Assembly (NCBI GenBank): GCA_902362775.1
Contig: CABIXV010000005.1
Coordinates: 242,059 to 306,058, forward strand
Direction of reading: 5' to 3'
Length of the DNA stretch: 64,000 nucleotides
From: Clostridiales bacterium
GTDB lineage: Bacteria; Bacillota; Clostridia; Oscillospirales; Oscillospiraceae
Part shown: piece after piece, positions 33,024 to 41,924 of the stretch
Position numbering within the stretch: the first letter of the stretch is position 1
How the letters are laid out: every line of letters begins with the position of its first letter
The notes under the pieces: generated by a model
Seen by the model: only the letters and a program-made list of their open reading frames with translations
Database searches by the model: none
Told to the model about the DNA's origin: nothing
Program-made: the position numbers and the translations under genes

Positions 33024-33052
33024 AGTATATCGAAGAGAGCGGGAAAAAACAA
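33024..33052 (-). promoter_or_regulatory. sigma-A promoter of lipoprotein-gntR-ABC operon
   Basis: TTGTTT and TATACT are separated by 17 bp on the minus strand. The operator-like repeat begins 4 bp downstream of the -10 box. Confidence 0.7.
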
Positions 33053-33080
33053 TTAAGAACTTCTTAAATTTTCTCCTAAG

Positions 33081-33124
33081 AAAAAAAGAACCGGGGGCGG
33101 GACCGGCAAAGGTCCCGCCCCCGG
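33081..33124 (-). terminator. terminator of pruA operon
   Basis: The perfect 15-bp stem ACCGGGGGCGGGACC and its complement flank a 6-nt loop and are followed on the minus strand by TCTTTTTTTCTT. It lies 22 bp after the pruA stop. Confidence 0.93.
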
Positions 33125-33145
33125 TTTCAAAAACAGAGGTCGGAC

Positions 33146-34774
33146 TTACGGCTGGGACATATAGGGATATTTGATTGCGGAGGAGGGACTAAAGGCCTCT
33201 TTGACGGAGTGAGCGCTGACCCAGCGAATCATGTTCAGGGTGGTGCCTGCTTTGTCGTTGGTTCCAGAGGCCCTAGCTCCTCCAAAGGGCTGCTGACCCA
33301 CTACGGCACCCGTGCATTTGTCGTTGATATAGAAGTTGCCCGAGGCGTTGCGCAGAGCCTTCTCCATCTTTACAATGGCCTGCCGGTCCTGTGCAAAAAT
33401 GGCACCGGTCAGGGCATAGGGAGAGGCGCTGTCACAGATGGACAGGGTCTCATCCAGCTTGTCGTCCTCATAGACGTAGATGGAAACAATAGGGCCGAAG
33501 ATCTCTTTAACCATGGACTCGTATGTGGGAGTCTTGCAGCGTATGATGGTAGGCTGGACGAACCAGCCCTTACTGTCGTCATAGGCGCCGCCGGCCACAA
33601 ATTCGCAGTCCGGAGAGACTGCTGCCCGGTCGATGTATTCCTTGCAGGTTTCAAAGGAGGCCTGGTCAATAACGGCGCCCATAAAGGTATCGAACTCCTG
33701 GACGTCGCCTACCTTTAGGGCGGCGGTGTGGGCTTTCAACAACGTCTCCACCTGAGGCCAGATGCTGGCGGGAATGAAGGCGCGGGAGCAGGCGGAGCAC
33801 TTCTGCCCCTGATACTCAAAGGAGCCACGGACGATAGCGGCAGCTAGCGGCTCTATGTCGGCAGAGCTGTGGGCAAAGATAAAGTCCTTGCCGCCGGTCT
33901 CGCCTACCAGACGGGGATAGTTGGCGTAAGAGGCAATATTTTCACCCACCTGCTTCCATACATTCTGGAAGACCGCAGTGGAGCCGGTGAAGTGAAATCC
34001 GGCCATCTTAGGGTGGCTGACGACATATTGGGACATATCACTGCCCGTGCAGGGAACAAAGTTGATGACGCCTGCTGGCAGGCCACACCACATTAGCAGC
34101 TTCATGTAGTAGTAGTTGGACAGGACAGCCGTGCGGGAGGGCTTCCAAACTGCTACATTGCCCATGATAGCAGGCGCGGTAGCAAGGTTACCACCGATGG
34201 AAGTAAAGTTAAAGGGCGTAATGGCACAAATAAAACCATCCAGTGGACGATAGTCTTGGCGATTCCAAATACCGGCGCTGCTGCTGGGTTGATCCTTAAA
34301 GATCTCCTGTGCGCTCCAGACACCAAAACGCAGGAAATCAGCCAGCTCTGCGATGTCGATCTCGGCCTGGAATACCGTTTTGGACTGTCCCAACATGGTA
34401 GAAGCGTTTAGTACAGGGCGGTAAGAATTGGTGATATGATCGGCTGCTTTCAGAAAGATTGCAGAACGATGCTCCCACGGCATGGATTCCCATTCCTCTT
34501 TTGCGGCTAAAGCGGAGTCAACTGCCATTTTTAGTTCTTTTTCTCCTGCTATGCAACACTCGGCAATGACATGGCTGTGATTATGGGGCATCGTCACTTT
34601 AATGGTCTTATCTGTATAGATCTCCTGACCGCCAATGATCAGCGGAATCTTAACAATCTGATTGGACTGCCTCTCCAGTTCCGCTTTCAGTTCCTCCCGC
34701 TCAGAACTGCCGGGCAGATAGCCCAGGAAGGGATCATTGACCGGGTGGCTGATAGTAAAATATGCATTGGACAT
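33146..34774 (-). CDS. pruA: L-glutamate gamma-semialdehyde (P5C) dehydrogenase
   Basis: The 542-residue aldehyde dehydrogenase belongs to the ALDH4/PruA group. It oxidises glutamate-5-semialdehyde (from P5C) to glutamate with NAD. It shows ITPFNFTSIGGN, FTGST (262-266), Glu292 in ETGGKD and nucleophile Cys326 in GQKCSACSR, followed by NFYINDKCTGAVVGQQPFGG. ALDH4 enzymes also oxidise 4-hydroxyglutamate semialdehyde. Start ATG at 34774 follows GAGGAGG. It is the last gene of a minus-strand set with an aminotransferase, an NhaC-type antiporter and a DapA-like enzyme. No proline dehydrogenase is nearby. Confidence 0.95.
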   Translation of the reverse strand: MSNAYFTISHPVNDPFLGYLPGSSEREELKAELERQSNQIVKIPLIIGGQEIYTDKTIKVTMPHNHSHVIAECCIAGEKELKMAVDSALAAKEEWESMPWEHRSAIFLKAADHITNSYRPVLNASTMLGQSKTVFQAEIDIAELADFLRFGVWSAQEIFKDQPSSSAGIWNRQDYRPLDGFICAITPFNFTSIGGNLATAPAIMGNVAVWKPSRTAVLSNYYYMKLLMWCGLPAGVINFVPCTGSDMSQYVVSHPKMAGFHFTGSTAVFQNVWKQVGENIASYANYPRLVGETGGKDFIFAHSSADIEPLAAAIVRGSFEYQGQKCSACSRAFIPASIWPQVETLLKAHTAALKVGDVQEFDTFMGAVIDQASFETCKEYIDRAAVSPDCEFVAGGAYDDSKGWFVQPTIIRCKTPTYESMVKEIFGPIVSIYVYEDDKLDETLSICDSASPYALTGAIFAQDRQAIVKMEKALRNASGNFYINDKCTGAVVGQQPFGGARASGTNDKAGTTLNMIRWVSAHSVKEAFSPSSAIKYPYMSQP

Positions 34775-34838
34775 GGATAATACCTCCTCAATATCCTTTT
34801 GCTCAAGTATGTGCCCCCCTTTCATATAATTGGGGGCT

Positions 34839-36035
34839 TTATTTGGTCAGCCACTCATGGGACAGATTACCCAGTATATCCGTGCCCCGGATGATCTCCT
34901 CCTCTGTGGCGGTAGAGTAACACAAACGCAGTCCATTGTTAGGAGCTTCCTGGTCGATCATAAAGCCGGAACCAGGCACACAGACCACGCCTCGCCTCAG
35001 AGCCTCCCAAACGAAGGGCGTAGCATCCATTCCTTCAGGGAGGAAGAGCATCATGAACAGCCCGCCCTCCGGCTGGCTGCATCGGATTGCAGGATGCAAC
35101 TTCTTTTTTAACTCGACGTACATCAGTTGACTTTTCTTTTTATAGATGGCGCGACTATTAGCTAAATGACCCTCATAGTCACATTCGGTCATACAGCGGT
35201 ACGTGATGTTTTGGAAAAGCAGAGAGCTGTGAACATCCGTACATTGTTTGGAGACGATCATCCGGGTGGTCAGAGATTTATCAAAAACCAAAAAGCCCAG
35301 ACGGAAGGCGGGGGCCATCACCTTGGAAAAGCTACCGGCATAGAGCACTAGACCATCTTGGTCCAACGACTTGATAGGTTTGATATCTTTTCCGGAAAAG
35401 CGTAGTTCACAATAGGGATCATCTTCAAAGATTGCTACATTATATGCCTTGGCCAAATCATAGATCTTTTGCCGCTTTTCGGCACTGGTAGTGAAGCCGG
35501 TAGGATTCTGGAAGCTGGGAATCACATAGAGCATTCTAGCCTCGGAGTGGTCCTTCAGTGCCTGCTCCAGTTTATCCAGATCCATACCGTCCGAACACAT
35601 GGGGACCCCAACAAGTGTTGCTCCATAAGAGCGAAAGGTATTGTAGCAGCTGGCAAAGGAAGGCTCTTCCACAATGACCACATCTCCTTCGTTCAGCAGT
35701 AACTTGGAGGCAAAATCACAGGCTTGCTGTCCGCCAGAAACGATGATAAGGTCATTCTTTTCAAAGTCAATACCCCAAACTGTGCTAAGACGATCCTTTA
35801 ATGCGTGGATAAGGGGGGGGTAGCCCTGGGATAGGCCATACTGGAGGACAGAGTTAGGATCCTTGTAGAATATGTCTGCCGCAAAACGGGCAAATTCTTC
35901 CACCATAAAGGTATCAGAGGATGGGTTGCCGTTGGCAAAGGAAATGGCCCCCTCTTGGGTAGCTGCCGCTTCTGCCATCTGCCGGATTACAGAACCACGT
36001 ACTACCTGCATTTTATTTGAAATTCTTAGAGTCAT
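34839..36035 (-). CDS. PLP-dependent aminotransferase (fold type I, LysN/MocR-like)
   Basis: The 398-residue enzyme has the PLP lysine Lys238 in GSFSKVMAP, PSFQNPTG (173-180) and FEDDPYCELRF. It resembles 2-aminoadipate/aromatic aminotransferases of the MocR type but has no DNA-binding domain. Such enzymes typically use 2-oxoglutarate and broad amino-acid donors. Lying between pruA and a DapA-like aldolase, it may transaminate the product of PruA. An AGGAGACT site precedes the start. Substrate uncertain. Confidence 0.9.
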   Translation of the reverse strand: MTLRISNKMQVVRGSVIRQMAEAAATQEGAISFANGNPSSDTFMVEEFARFAADIFYKDPNSVLQYGLSQGYPPLIHALKDRLSTVWGIDFEKNDLIIVSGGQQACDFASKLLLNEGDVVIVEEPSFASCYNTFRSYGATLVGVPMCSDGMDLDKLEQALKDHSEARMLYVIPSFQNPTGFTTSAEKRQKIYDLAKAYNVAIFEDDPYCELRFSGKDIKPIKSLDQDGLVLYAGSFSKVMAPAFRLGFLVFDKSLTTRMIVSKQCTDVHSSLLFQNITYRCMTECDYEGHLANSRAIYKKKSQLMYVELKKKLHPAIRCSQPEGGLFMMLFLPEGMDATPFVWEALRRGVVCVPGSGFMIDQEAPNNGLRLCYSTATEEEIIRGTDILGNLSHEWLTK

Positions 36036-36166
36036 AATAGAGTCTCCTTTCGTTTGTGTTTTTAGACTGCTGAGACCGAGAAACAGTGAGAACGGCAGGG
36101 CTGGAACATTGTGCTTATCCTGCCCGCCGTTCTTTGGAGGTTTATCTTTTGTTTTACAGATGGGGC

Positions 36167-37693
36167 CTAATTGGCCATGCCCGTACTGGATTTTTTATAG
36201 CCTATGAATTTCTTGCCGCCGATGAGCAGGGCAACCGTAACGGCTAGAGAGACTACCCAGGTTGCCACTAGGCTGCCGTTAGTAAAGCCGGCGGTCAGGT
36301 AACCAGATATCGCACCGGCTCCGCCTACTATACAATAAGGTATTTGTGTGGATACATGTTTGATATGGTCGCAGCCCGCACAGGTAGAGGCTAGAACCGT
36401 AGTGTCAGAGATGGGTGAGCAGTGGTCTCCCCAACAGCTTCCACCAAGAGTTGCGGCAATAGCAGGTAGCAGCAGAGCCGGAGCTGCGACTTCACAGATG
36501 TTGAACACAATGGGCATCAGGATACCAAAGGTACCCCAAGAGGTGCCAGTGGCAAAGGACAAGGCTGCGGCAATGATAAAAATGATAGCGGGTAAAATAC
36601 CTACAGGGATACTGTTCTCTATAACCTGGTTAGCTACAAAATCACCCGTCAGTAGCAGCTTACGGCACACGCCGCCGATAGTCCAAGCCAGAATTATGAT
36701 AGTCATACCGGATACCATGGACTGAATTCCGGCGTAGATTCCATTCATAAAGGCTTTAAAAGAAACAATTTTACGGGGGATATACATCAAAAAGGCCGCT
36801 GCCAAGGCAAGGAAACAGCCGCCTTGAAGAGAGACACTGGTGGAACAGTCGGAAAACGCCTGGATAAAACTATTGCCACTCCAGAAGCCGCCGGTATACA
36901 GCATAAACAGGATAGAACCGACAACGAGGGTCAACATGGGGATTACCATATCGACTATGGTGCCGACACCGCTCTCCTTCACAGGCTCATCGATAGACTC
37001 CAAATCGCCGGTGGTCTCTGCTTTTGCTTCGATGGCGGCCATAGGGCCAAAATCGTTGTGAGGGAAGCAAAAATAGATGACCATTAGAATGCTGATGATA
37101 CAATAGACATTAAATGGGATATTGGCAAAGAAAATTTCCATGGGACTGGAAAATGTGTTGTTTTCAGGAAAAACGGCACAGATGCCAGCAACCCAGATTC
37201 CGATGGGCATCAGACAACAGACAGGTGCGGCAGTAGCGTCCAAAATATAGGCAAACTTGGGGCGGGAAACCCGGTTACTGTCGTTGATCGTTTTCATGAT
37301 AGCGCCAGTGGAGAGGTTATGGAATACATCGCTGAGAATTAGGCAACTGCCGACTAATACGGTAGCCAGCTGAGAGGATGTCTTGCTGTGAAAGCGCTGT
37401 TTGGCCCAGTCGGCCACTGCGTGCTGTCCACCAGAAAGGGTGATAACTTCTACAATAGCGCCCAGCATACCCATAACGAGGATCAGGCCAATATCGACTT
37501 GGTTAGTCATCATGGTGAAGGCGTATCTGACAGTGTCCATGATCACGTTGCCACCCAGGGACACTGTATAAATCAGAGTACCGGACAGAATGCCAACCAT
37601 CAGGGAAACAATGACTTCCTTGGTGATGAGGGCCAAACTGATGGCCAGAATTGGGGGAATAATTGATAGCCAGCCAACATACACAGGATCCAT
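36167..37693 (-). CDS. NhaC-family Na+/H+ antiporter or substrate exchanger
   Basis: The 508-residue membrane protein has about 11-12 hydrophobic segments. It carries NhaC-family signatures such as LSDVFHNLSTGAIMKTIND, ATGTSWGTFGILMPI and GGSCWGDHCSPISDTTVLAS. Members exchange Na+ for H+ or for organic acids (for example malate/lactate in MleN). Within a catabolic gene set it more likely moves an amino acid or acid than serves pH control alone. It is flanked by 131- and 106-bp gaps. A hairpin with no T-run (about 36086-36134) sits downstream and may attenuate transcription. Confidence 0.9.
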   Translation of the reverse strand: MDPVYVGWLSIIPPILAISLALITKEVIVSLMVGILSGTLIYTVSLGGNVIMDTVRYAFTMMTNQVDIGLILVMGMLGAIVEVITLSGGQHAVADWAKQRFHSKTSSQLATVLVGSCLILSDVFHNLSTGAIMKTINDSNRVSRPKFAYILDATAAPVCCLMPIGIWVAGICAVFPENNTFSSPMEIFFANIPFNVYCIISILMVIYFCFPHNDFGPMAAIEAKAETTGDLESIDEPVKESGVGTIVDMVIPMLTLVVGSILFMLYTGGFWSGNSFIQAFSDCSTSVSLQGGCFLALAAAFLMYIPRKIVSFKAFMNGIYAGIQSMVSGMTIIILAWTIGGVCRKLLLTGDFVANQVIENSIPVGILPAIIFIIAAALSFATGTSWGTFGILMPIVFNICEVAAPALLLPAIAATLGGSCWGDHCSPISDTTVLASTCAGCDHIKHVSTQIPYCIVGGAGAISGYLTAGFTNGSLVATWVVSLAVTVALLIGGKKFIGYKKSSTGMAN

Positions 37694-37799
37694 AAATTTC
37701 CACTCCTTTATGCAATTTTTATATTTGCCATCATACTCCTTAATAATAAAATCTTAATAGATAATGGATAGATTGCGCGGCATTAAAGATAGACCATGC

Positions 37800-38690
37800 T
37801 TAGATCAGGCCCAGTTTCTTCATTTCGGCATCCAGTTCAGCCTGTAAAGCAGTAGAGGGGGCCTGTAGAGGGATGCTGATCTCTCCGGTATCTAGGCCGA
37901 TCTTACCCATGGCGTACTTTAGGGGAACAGGGTTAATCTCTTTAAACAATAGCTTGAACAGGGGGAAGTATTTTTTCAGCAACTTAGCGACCTCATCGGC
38001 CTTCTTCTGAGAGGCAGCTTGGTAAATCTGAACCCACACGTCGGGAATCAGGTTGGCGGTGGCCATAATAGCGCCGTCAGCACCCAGAAGGATCTCGCCG
38101 GCACAGAGAAATTCTTCGCCGCTTAGGACAGAGATTTTGTCACCCACACGGTGAACAAGCTCCAGGGCCTGGGCGAAGCTGGGGGAGCACTCCTTCATAC
38201 CGATCAGATTGGGCAGCAGATCGACCAACTTTTCCACCGTTTCAGGCATTACGTTGACATATGTACGATAGGGGATGTTATATAGCAGGAAGGGCATATC
38301 AACTTCTTCGTCAAATTTTTTGAAGAAGTCGATGATGCCAGCTTGGGTAGGATGTACATAGTAGGGGGCCAAAACCAGTAGGGCGTCAGCACCGGCCTCT
38401 TTAAAGAGCTTGCCATGATGAACAGCGGTGCTGATACCGGGCTCCAAAATGCCGGCAACTACAGGAACGCGGTTGGCGGCAGCAGCAACAGCGGCTTTAA
38501 CGGCCTGAACGCGGACTTCCTCGGATAGTGCGGAATATTCGCCTGTACCTCCTAGGATCAATAGACTACTGACACCTTTTTCAATTTGGAAGTCAATTAG
38601 TTTCTTCAGCTTAGATTCGTCGATGGTGTTTTCCTTAGTCAGGGGAGTGACCAGAGCGGTCATAATACCGGTGTACTGCTTCATTTTCAT
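37800..38690 (-). CDS. DapA-family aldolase/synthase
   Basis: The 296-residue TIM-barrel Schiff-base enzyme has lysine Lys166 (NLIGMKECS), Tyr137 (FLLYNIPYRT) and the GGTGEYSALS loop (47-56). Arg142 matches E. coli DapA Arg138, so it could be a true dihydrodipicolinate synthase. The family also includes 4-hydroxy-2-oxoglutarate aldolase (HOGA1), N-acetylneuraminate lyase and others. Its place in an operon with P5C dehydrogenase and an aminotransferase argues for catabolism. I chose the ATG at 38690 with AGGAGG 8 nt upstream; a TTG three bases earlier is unlikely. Confidence 0.9.
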   Translation of the reverse strand: MKMKQYTGIMTALVTPLTKENTIDESKLKKLIDFQIEKGVSSLLILGGTGEYSALSEEVRVQAVKAAVAAAANRVPVVAGILEPGISTAVHHGKLFKEAGADALLVLAPYYVHPTQAGIIDFFKKFDEEVDMPFLLYNIPYRTYVNVMPETVEKLVDLLPNLIGMKECSPSFAQALELVHRVGDKISVLSGEEFLCAGEILLGADGAIMATANLIPDVWVQIYQAASQKKADEVAKLLKKYFPLFKLLFKEINPVPLKYAMGKIGLDTGEISIPLQAPSTALQAELDAEMKKLGLI

Positions 38691-38721
38691 CAATAGTTCC
38701 TCCTGCTAAATTTATAATAAT

Positions 38722-38733
38722 AGGTCTAGACCT
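38722..38733. promoter_or_regulatory. 12-bp palindrome in dapA-lysR gap
   Basis: AGGTCTAGACCT is a perfect palindrome 32 bp before the dapA-like start. It is a candidate operator for the divergent LysR protein or another regulator. Confidence 0.4.
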
Positions 38734-38746
38734 GGTGCCCATATAT

Positions 38747-38799
38747 ATGAAATTTGTACTTTATATTTTAATTCTTTTTTGACATTTTGTAAATTTCAT
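38747..38799. repeat. spaced inverted repeat, candidate LysR site
   Basis: The perfect 9-bp arms ATGAAATTT and AAATTTCAT are 35 bp apart and flank the lysR promoter -35 region. This fits LysR-type recognition and activation half-sites. Confidence 0.45.
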
Positions 38800-38807
38800 G
38801 TTATTTT
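38779..38807 (+). promoter_or_regulatory. sigma-A promoter of lysR
   Basis: A perfect TTGACA and TATTTT are separated by 17 bp. The promoter overlaps one arm of the inverted repeat, as expected for autoregulation. Confidence 0.65.
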
Positions 38808-38855
38808 CTTTTTGATTTAATTTTTCTCAACCGTGTAGTGCAGGAGGTCTTTCAA

Positions 38856-39743
38856 ATGTCGATGTTTGAATATCAGCTCTTTTGTACTATTGCTGAACAA
38901 AAAAATATGGCCCGGGCATCTGAAATGCTTCACATTACCCCATCGGCGGCTACCCATGCCATGAATGCTTTGGAGCGTAGGGTGGGTTTCCCACTGATTA
39001 ACCGCAGTCGGCGCGGGATCACCCTGACCACCAACGGGCAACTCTTATTGTCCATGGTTCAAACGATTTTATCAGATGAAGAACTGCTGTGGCAGGAGAT
39101 CGCTAAAATCAACGGACTGGAGAAGGGCTGTGTCCGGCTGGGCGTATTTGATAGCATTTGCACCAACTGGCTTCCACAGATCCTAAAGTCTTTCAATGCC
39201 AAGTACCCACATGTAGAAGTACAAATTTTTCAGTCCGGCTATCAAGAAATTGAAGAAATGTTGCTAGACTCTGCTTTAGACATTGGTTTTGTGTCGTTAC
39301 CCTCATCCAACCGTTTCCAGTCTATTACTTTGACCCACGACCGGCTGCTGTGTATCGTGCCCCAGGACTTTCAGCCAAAACATGGGTCCTATATCACGGC
39401 TGATGACCTCCGGAGCATTCCCATCGTAATCAGCCAGTGCGGACACGAAGATAGCATTCAAGAGTTTTTTGAAGAGAATGGACTGCGGACCTCCTCTCAG
39501 CACTTCGTCCGGCAGGATAGTTCGGCAATTTCCATGGTGGAGAGTGGGATCTGCTGCAGTATATTGGCGGAATGGGTATTGCGGAATAATCCTGGCAATT
39601 ATAAGGCGTATCCCTTGGACTGCAACAAGTATCGTACGATTGCTATTGCCACTCTGCGTGGTAAAGTAATACTGCCCGCTACCCAGAAGATGATAGAAGA
39701 AATTAGAAATTTGATGCAAGAAAGACGTGATATACTTGAATAA
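38856..39743 (+). CDS. LysR-family transcriptional regulator
   Basis: The 295-residue regulator has an N-terminal winged helix (FCTIAEQKNMARASEMLHIT, SAATHAMNALERRVGFPLINRSRR; about residues 6-62) and a two-lobed effector domain. I chose the ATG at 38856 with AGGAGG 8 nt upstream. It is divergent from the dapA-nhaC-aminotransferase-pruA set and upstream of proC, so it may control one or both in response to a proline- or glutamate-family metabolite. Confidence 0.94.
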   Translation: MSMFEYQLFCTIAEQKNMARASEMLHITPSAATHAMNALERRVGFPLINRSRRGITLTTNGQLLLSMVQTILSDEELLWQEIAKINGLEKGCVRLGVFDSICTNWLPQILKSFNAKYPHVEVQIFQSGYQEIEEMLLDSALDIGFVSLPSSNRFQSITLTHDRLLCIVPQDFQPKHGSYITADDLRSIPIVISQCGHEDSIQEFFEENGLRTSSQHFVRQDSSAISMVESGICCSILAEWVLRNNPGNYKAYPLDCNKYRTIAIATLRGKVILPATQKMIEEIRNLMQERRDILE

Positions 39744-39907
39744 ATGATAATTTAGTATTGAGTTTATATGTATTTTGTTGCAGGACTTGGAATTTATCAA
39801 AAATAAATTGCAATTACCTCTATCTATGCTATTATGTAATTGCGGTAGGAATGGGAGGGCTTTCGTCCGTTCTGTTTTACTGTGATATTTTTAAGGAGGA
39901 CTTTTTA

Positions 39908-40714
39908 ATGTTTCGTTCCATTGGATTTATTGGGACAGGACACATGGGCTCCGCTCTGGCCAGGGTGGCTGCAAAGGGAGCGGCAGGCGCTCAAGTGTAT
40001 TTGGCCAACCGTACACAGGAAAAGGCCAGAAGGCTGGCTCAAGAGTTGGACTGCCGTGTCGCTGACAATGAGACGATAGCTCAACACTGTGACTTAATTT
40101 TTCTGGGAGTAAAGCCCCAACTAATGGGACAGGTACTGGGTTCTCTGTCCCCGATCCTGGCTGCCCGTAAGGACAGGTTTGTTCTGGCGTCTATGGCCGC
40201 TGGTTTGTCTTCTCAGACGATTCAGGAGATGGCGGGGGCGGAATATCCTGTGATCCGACTGATGCCAAACACTCCTGTGGTGGTGGGTGCTGGTGTAATT
40301 CAGTATTGCGGTCTGGGGGCTACTGTGGAGGAATTGAAAGCACTTCAGGCACTGCTTGCCCCAGCCGGTCTAGTGGACCACATTAACGAAGACTTGTGCG
40401 ATGCGGCTATGTCCCTCTCAGGCTGTGGCCCCGCCTTCTGTGCTCTGATGATTGAGGCACTGGCGGACGGAGGTGTGGCCTGCGGCCTACCCCGGGACAA
40501 AGCGCAGATGTATACTGCCCAGATGATGAAAGGCGCAGCAAAGCTGGTGCTAGAAACGGGAATTCACCCCGGCGACATGAAGGACGGGGTCTGTTCCCCT
40601 GGTGGCACCACTATCCAAGGCGTCCGAATTTTGGAGGAGCAGGGATTCCGGGCTGCGGCTATGAACGCAGTGATTGCCGCTTATGAAAAGACTATCGCCT
40701 TAGGGCAGAAGTGA
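39908..40714 (+). CDS. proC: pyrroline-5-carboxylate reductase
   Basis: The 268-residue enzyme reduces P5C to L-proline with NAD(P)H. It has the Rossmann motif GFIGTGHMGSALA (6-18), SMAAGLSSQTIQ, RLMPNTPVVVGAG and the C-terminal SPGGTTIQGVRILEE signature. I chose the ATG at 39908 with AAGGAGG upstream; an upstream extension of the frame has no ribosome site. It is followed by proB and then proA, giving the whole proline pathway, and sits opposite a P5C dehydrogenase. Confidence 0.96.
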   Translation: MFRSIGFIGTGHMGSALARVAAKGAAGAQVYLANRTQEKARRLAQELDCRVADNETIAQHCDLIFLGVKPQLMGQVLGSLSPILAARKDRFVLASMAAGLSSQTIQEMAGAEYPVIRLMPNTPVVVGAGVIQYCGLGATVEELKALQALLAPAGLVDHINEDLCDAAMSLSGCGPAFCALMIEALADGGVACGLPRDKAQMYTAQMMKGAAKLVLETGIHPGDMKDGVCSPGGTTIQGVRILEEQGFRAAAMNAVIAAYEKTIALGQK

Positions 40715-40742
40715 GCTAGATATAATAAGGAGGATCTATAAT

Positions 40743-41552
40743 ATGCGCATCGTAGTCAAAGTAGGCACCTCCACCTTAGCCCACGCCACTGGGCGATTGA
40801 ACATCCGCCATGTGGAGGAGCTGGTCAAGGTGCTGTCCGACCTGAAAAACGCCGGACATGAGGTGATTTTGGTGTCCTCCGGCGCAATCGGCATGGGGGT
40901 AGGCAAGCTGAATCTATCCGGCCGGCCGGCTGATATGCCCACCAAGCAGGCCGCCGCCGCGGTGGGCCAGTGTGAGCTGATGTATACCTATGATAAGCTG
41001 TTTGCCCAGTACAACCACACAGTAGCCCAGATCCTGTTGACCGGAGAGGACGTTGACCACGACGACCGCCGGCAGAACTTTGAGAACACGATGGCCCGAC
41101 TGCTGGAGCTGGGCGCTCTGCCTATCATTAATGAGAACGATACCGTTGCCACCGCCGAGATCAAGGTGGGGGACAACGACACGCTGGGCGCAATCGTAGC
41201 CTGCTCGGTGGAGGCCGACCTGCTGGTCCTTCTGTCCGACATCGAGGGGCTGTATACTGCCGACCCCCGCAAGGACCCCGCCGCCCGCCTTATCCCCACA
41301 GTGGAAGAGGTCACACCGGAAATCGAGTCCCTGGCTGACGGTAAGGGAAGCGAGCTGGCGGTGGGCGGCATGGGGACCAAGCTTCGGGCGGCCAAAATGG
41401 TCACTCGGCGGGGCTGCGATATGGTTATCACCAACGGCGCGCGCCCGGAGAACCTCTATGACATCGTAGACGGCCGGGCCGTAGGTACCCGCTTCCTGGG
41501 GAAGATTGCCCTGGAGGCCGCGCATCAAAAAGGACGGGAGACCGGGCGATGA
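40743..41552 (+). CDS. proB: glutamate 5-kinase (no PUA domain)
   Basis: The enzyme phosphorylates glutamate to glutamyl-5-phosphate, the first and feedback-controlled step of proline synthesis. The 269-residue protein has the amino-acid-kinase fold with VVKVGTSTLAH, ILVSSGAIGMG, INENDTVA, DNDTLGAIVA and GGMGTKLRAAK. It lacks the C-terminal PUA domain of about 100 residues found in E. coli ProB, as in some other bacteria. An AAGGAGG site lies upstream. The stop overlaps the next ATG (ATGA). Confidence 0.96.
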   Translation: MRIVVKVGTSTLAHATGRLNIRHVEELVKVLSDLKNAGHEVILVSSGAIGMGVGKLNLSGRPADMPTKQAAAAVGQCELMYTYDKLFAQYNHTVAQILLTGEDVDHDDRRQNFENTMARLLELGALPIINENDTVATAEIKVGDNDTLGAIVACSVEADLLVLLSDIEGLYTADPRKDPAARLIPTVEEVTPEIESLADGKGSELAVGGMGTKLRAAKMVTRRGCDMVITNGARPENLYDIVDGRAVGTRFLGKIALEAAHQKGRETGR

Positions 41553-41893
41553 AAAAAGTAAAGATCACCGTTCTGCGCAAGACACTTCAGGAGGACTTGG
41601 CCAGGGAATACGGAGTGGAAGGACTGTCTGCCTGTCCCATGCTTCGGGAGGGAGAGGTATTCTATGCCGATTACGCCAAACCTGACGGGTTGTGTGATGA
41701 GGCATGGAAGGCGATCTATCAATATGTATTTGCCCTGGCCCACGGGGCGGGCCAGGAGCCCTTCTACTTTGGGGACTGGATCCGCACCCCCGGTGTTGCC
41801 ATCTGCTCCTGCAATGACGGCCTGCGCCCCGTCATCTTCAAGCTGGAGGCCACCGATCAGGATGTCCAAATCAATTACGTACCAGTGAACTGA
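41549..41893 (+). CDS. TIGR04076-like small protein
   Basis: The 114-residue cytosolic protein has the pattern of the TIGR04076 family: MKKVKITVLRK start, ACPMLREGEVF, DGLCDEAWKAIYQYVFAL and CNDGLRPVIFKLE with conserved cysteines and tryptophan. The biochemical role of that family is not known to me. The ATG overlaps the proB stop by 4 nt, so translation is coupled. It therefore interrupts the usual proB-proA pair, together with the lysE-type gene. Confidence 0.8.
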   Translation: MKKVKITVLRKTLQEDLAREYGVEGLSACPMLREGEVFYADYAKPDGLCDEAWKAIYQYVFALAHGAGQEPFYFGDWIRTPGVAICSCNDGLRPVIFKLEATDQDVQINYVPVN

Positions 41894-41924
41894 GCTCACA
41901 GACGGAAAGAAGAGATGTGCCGCT

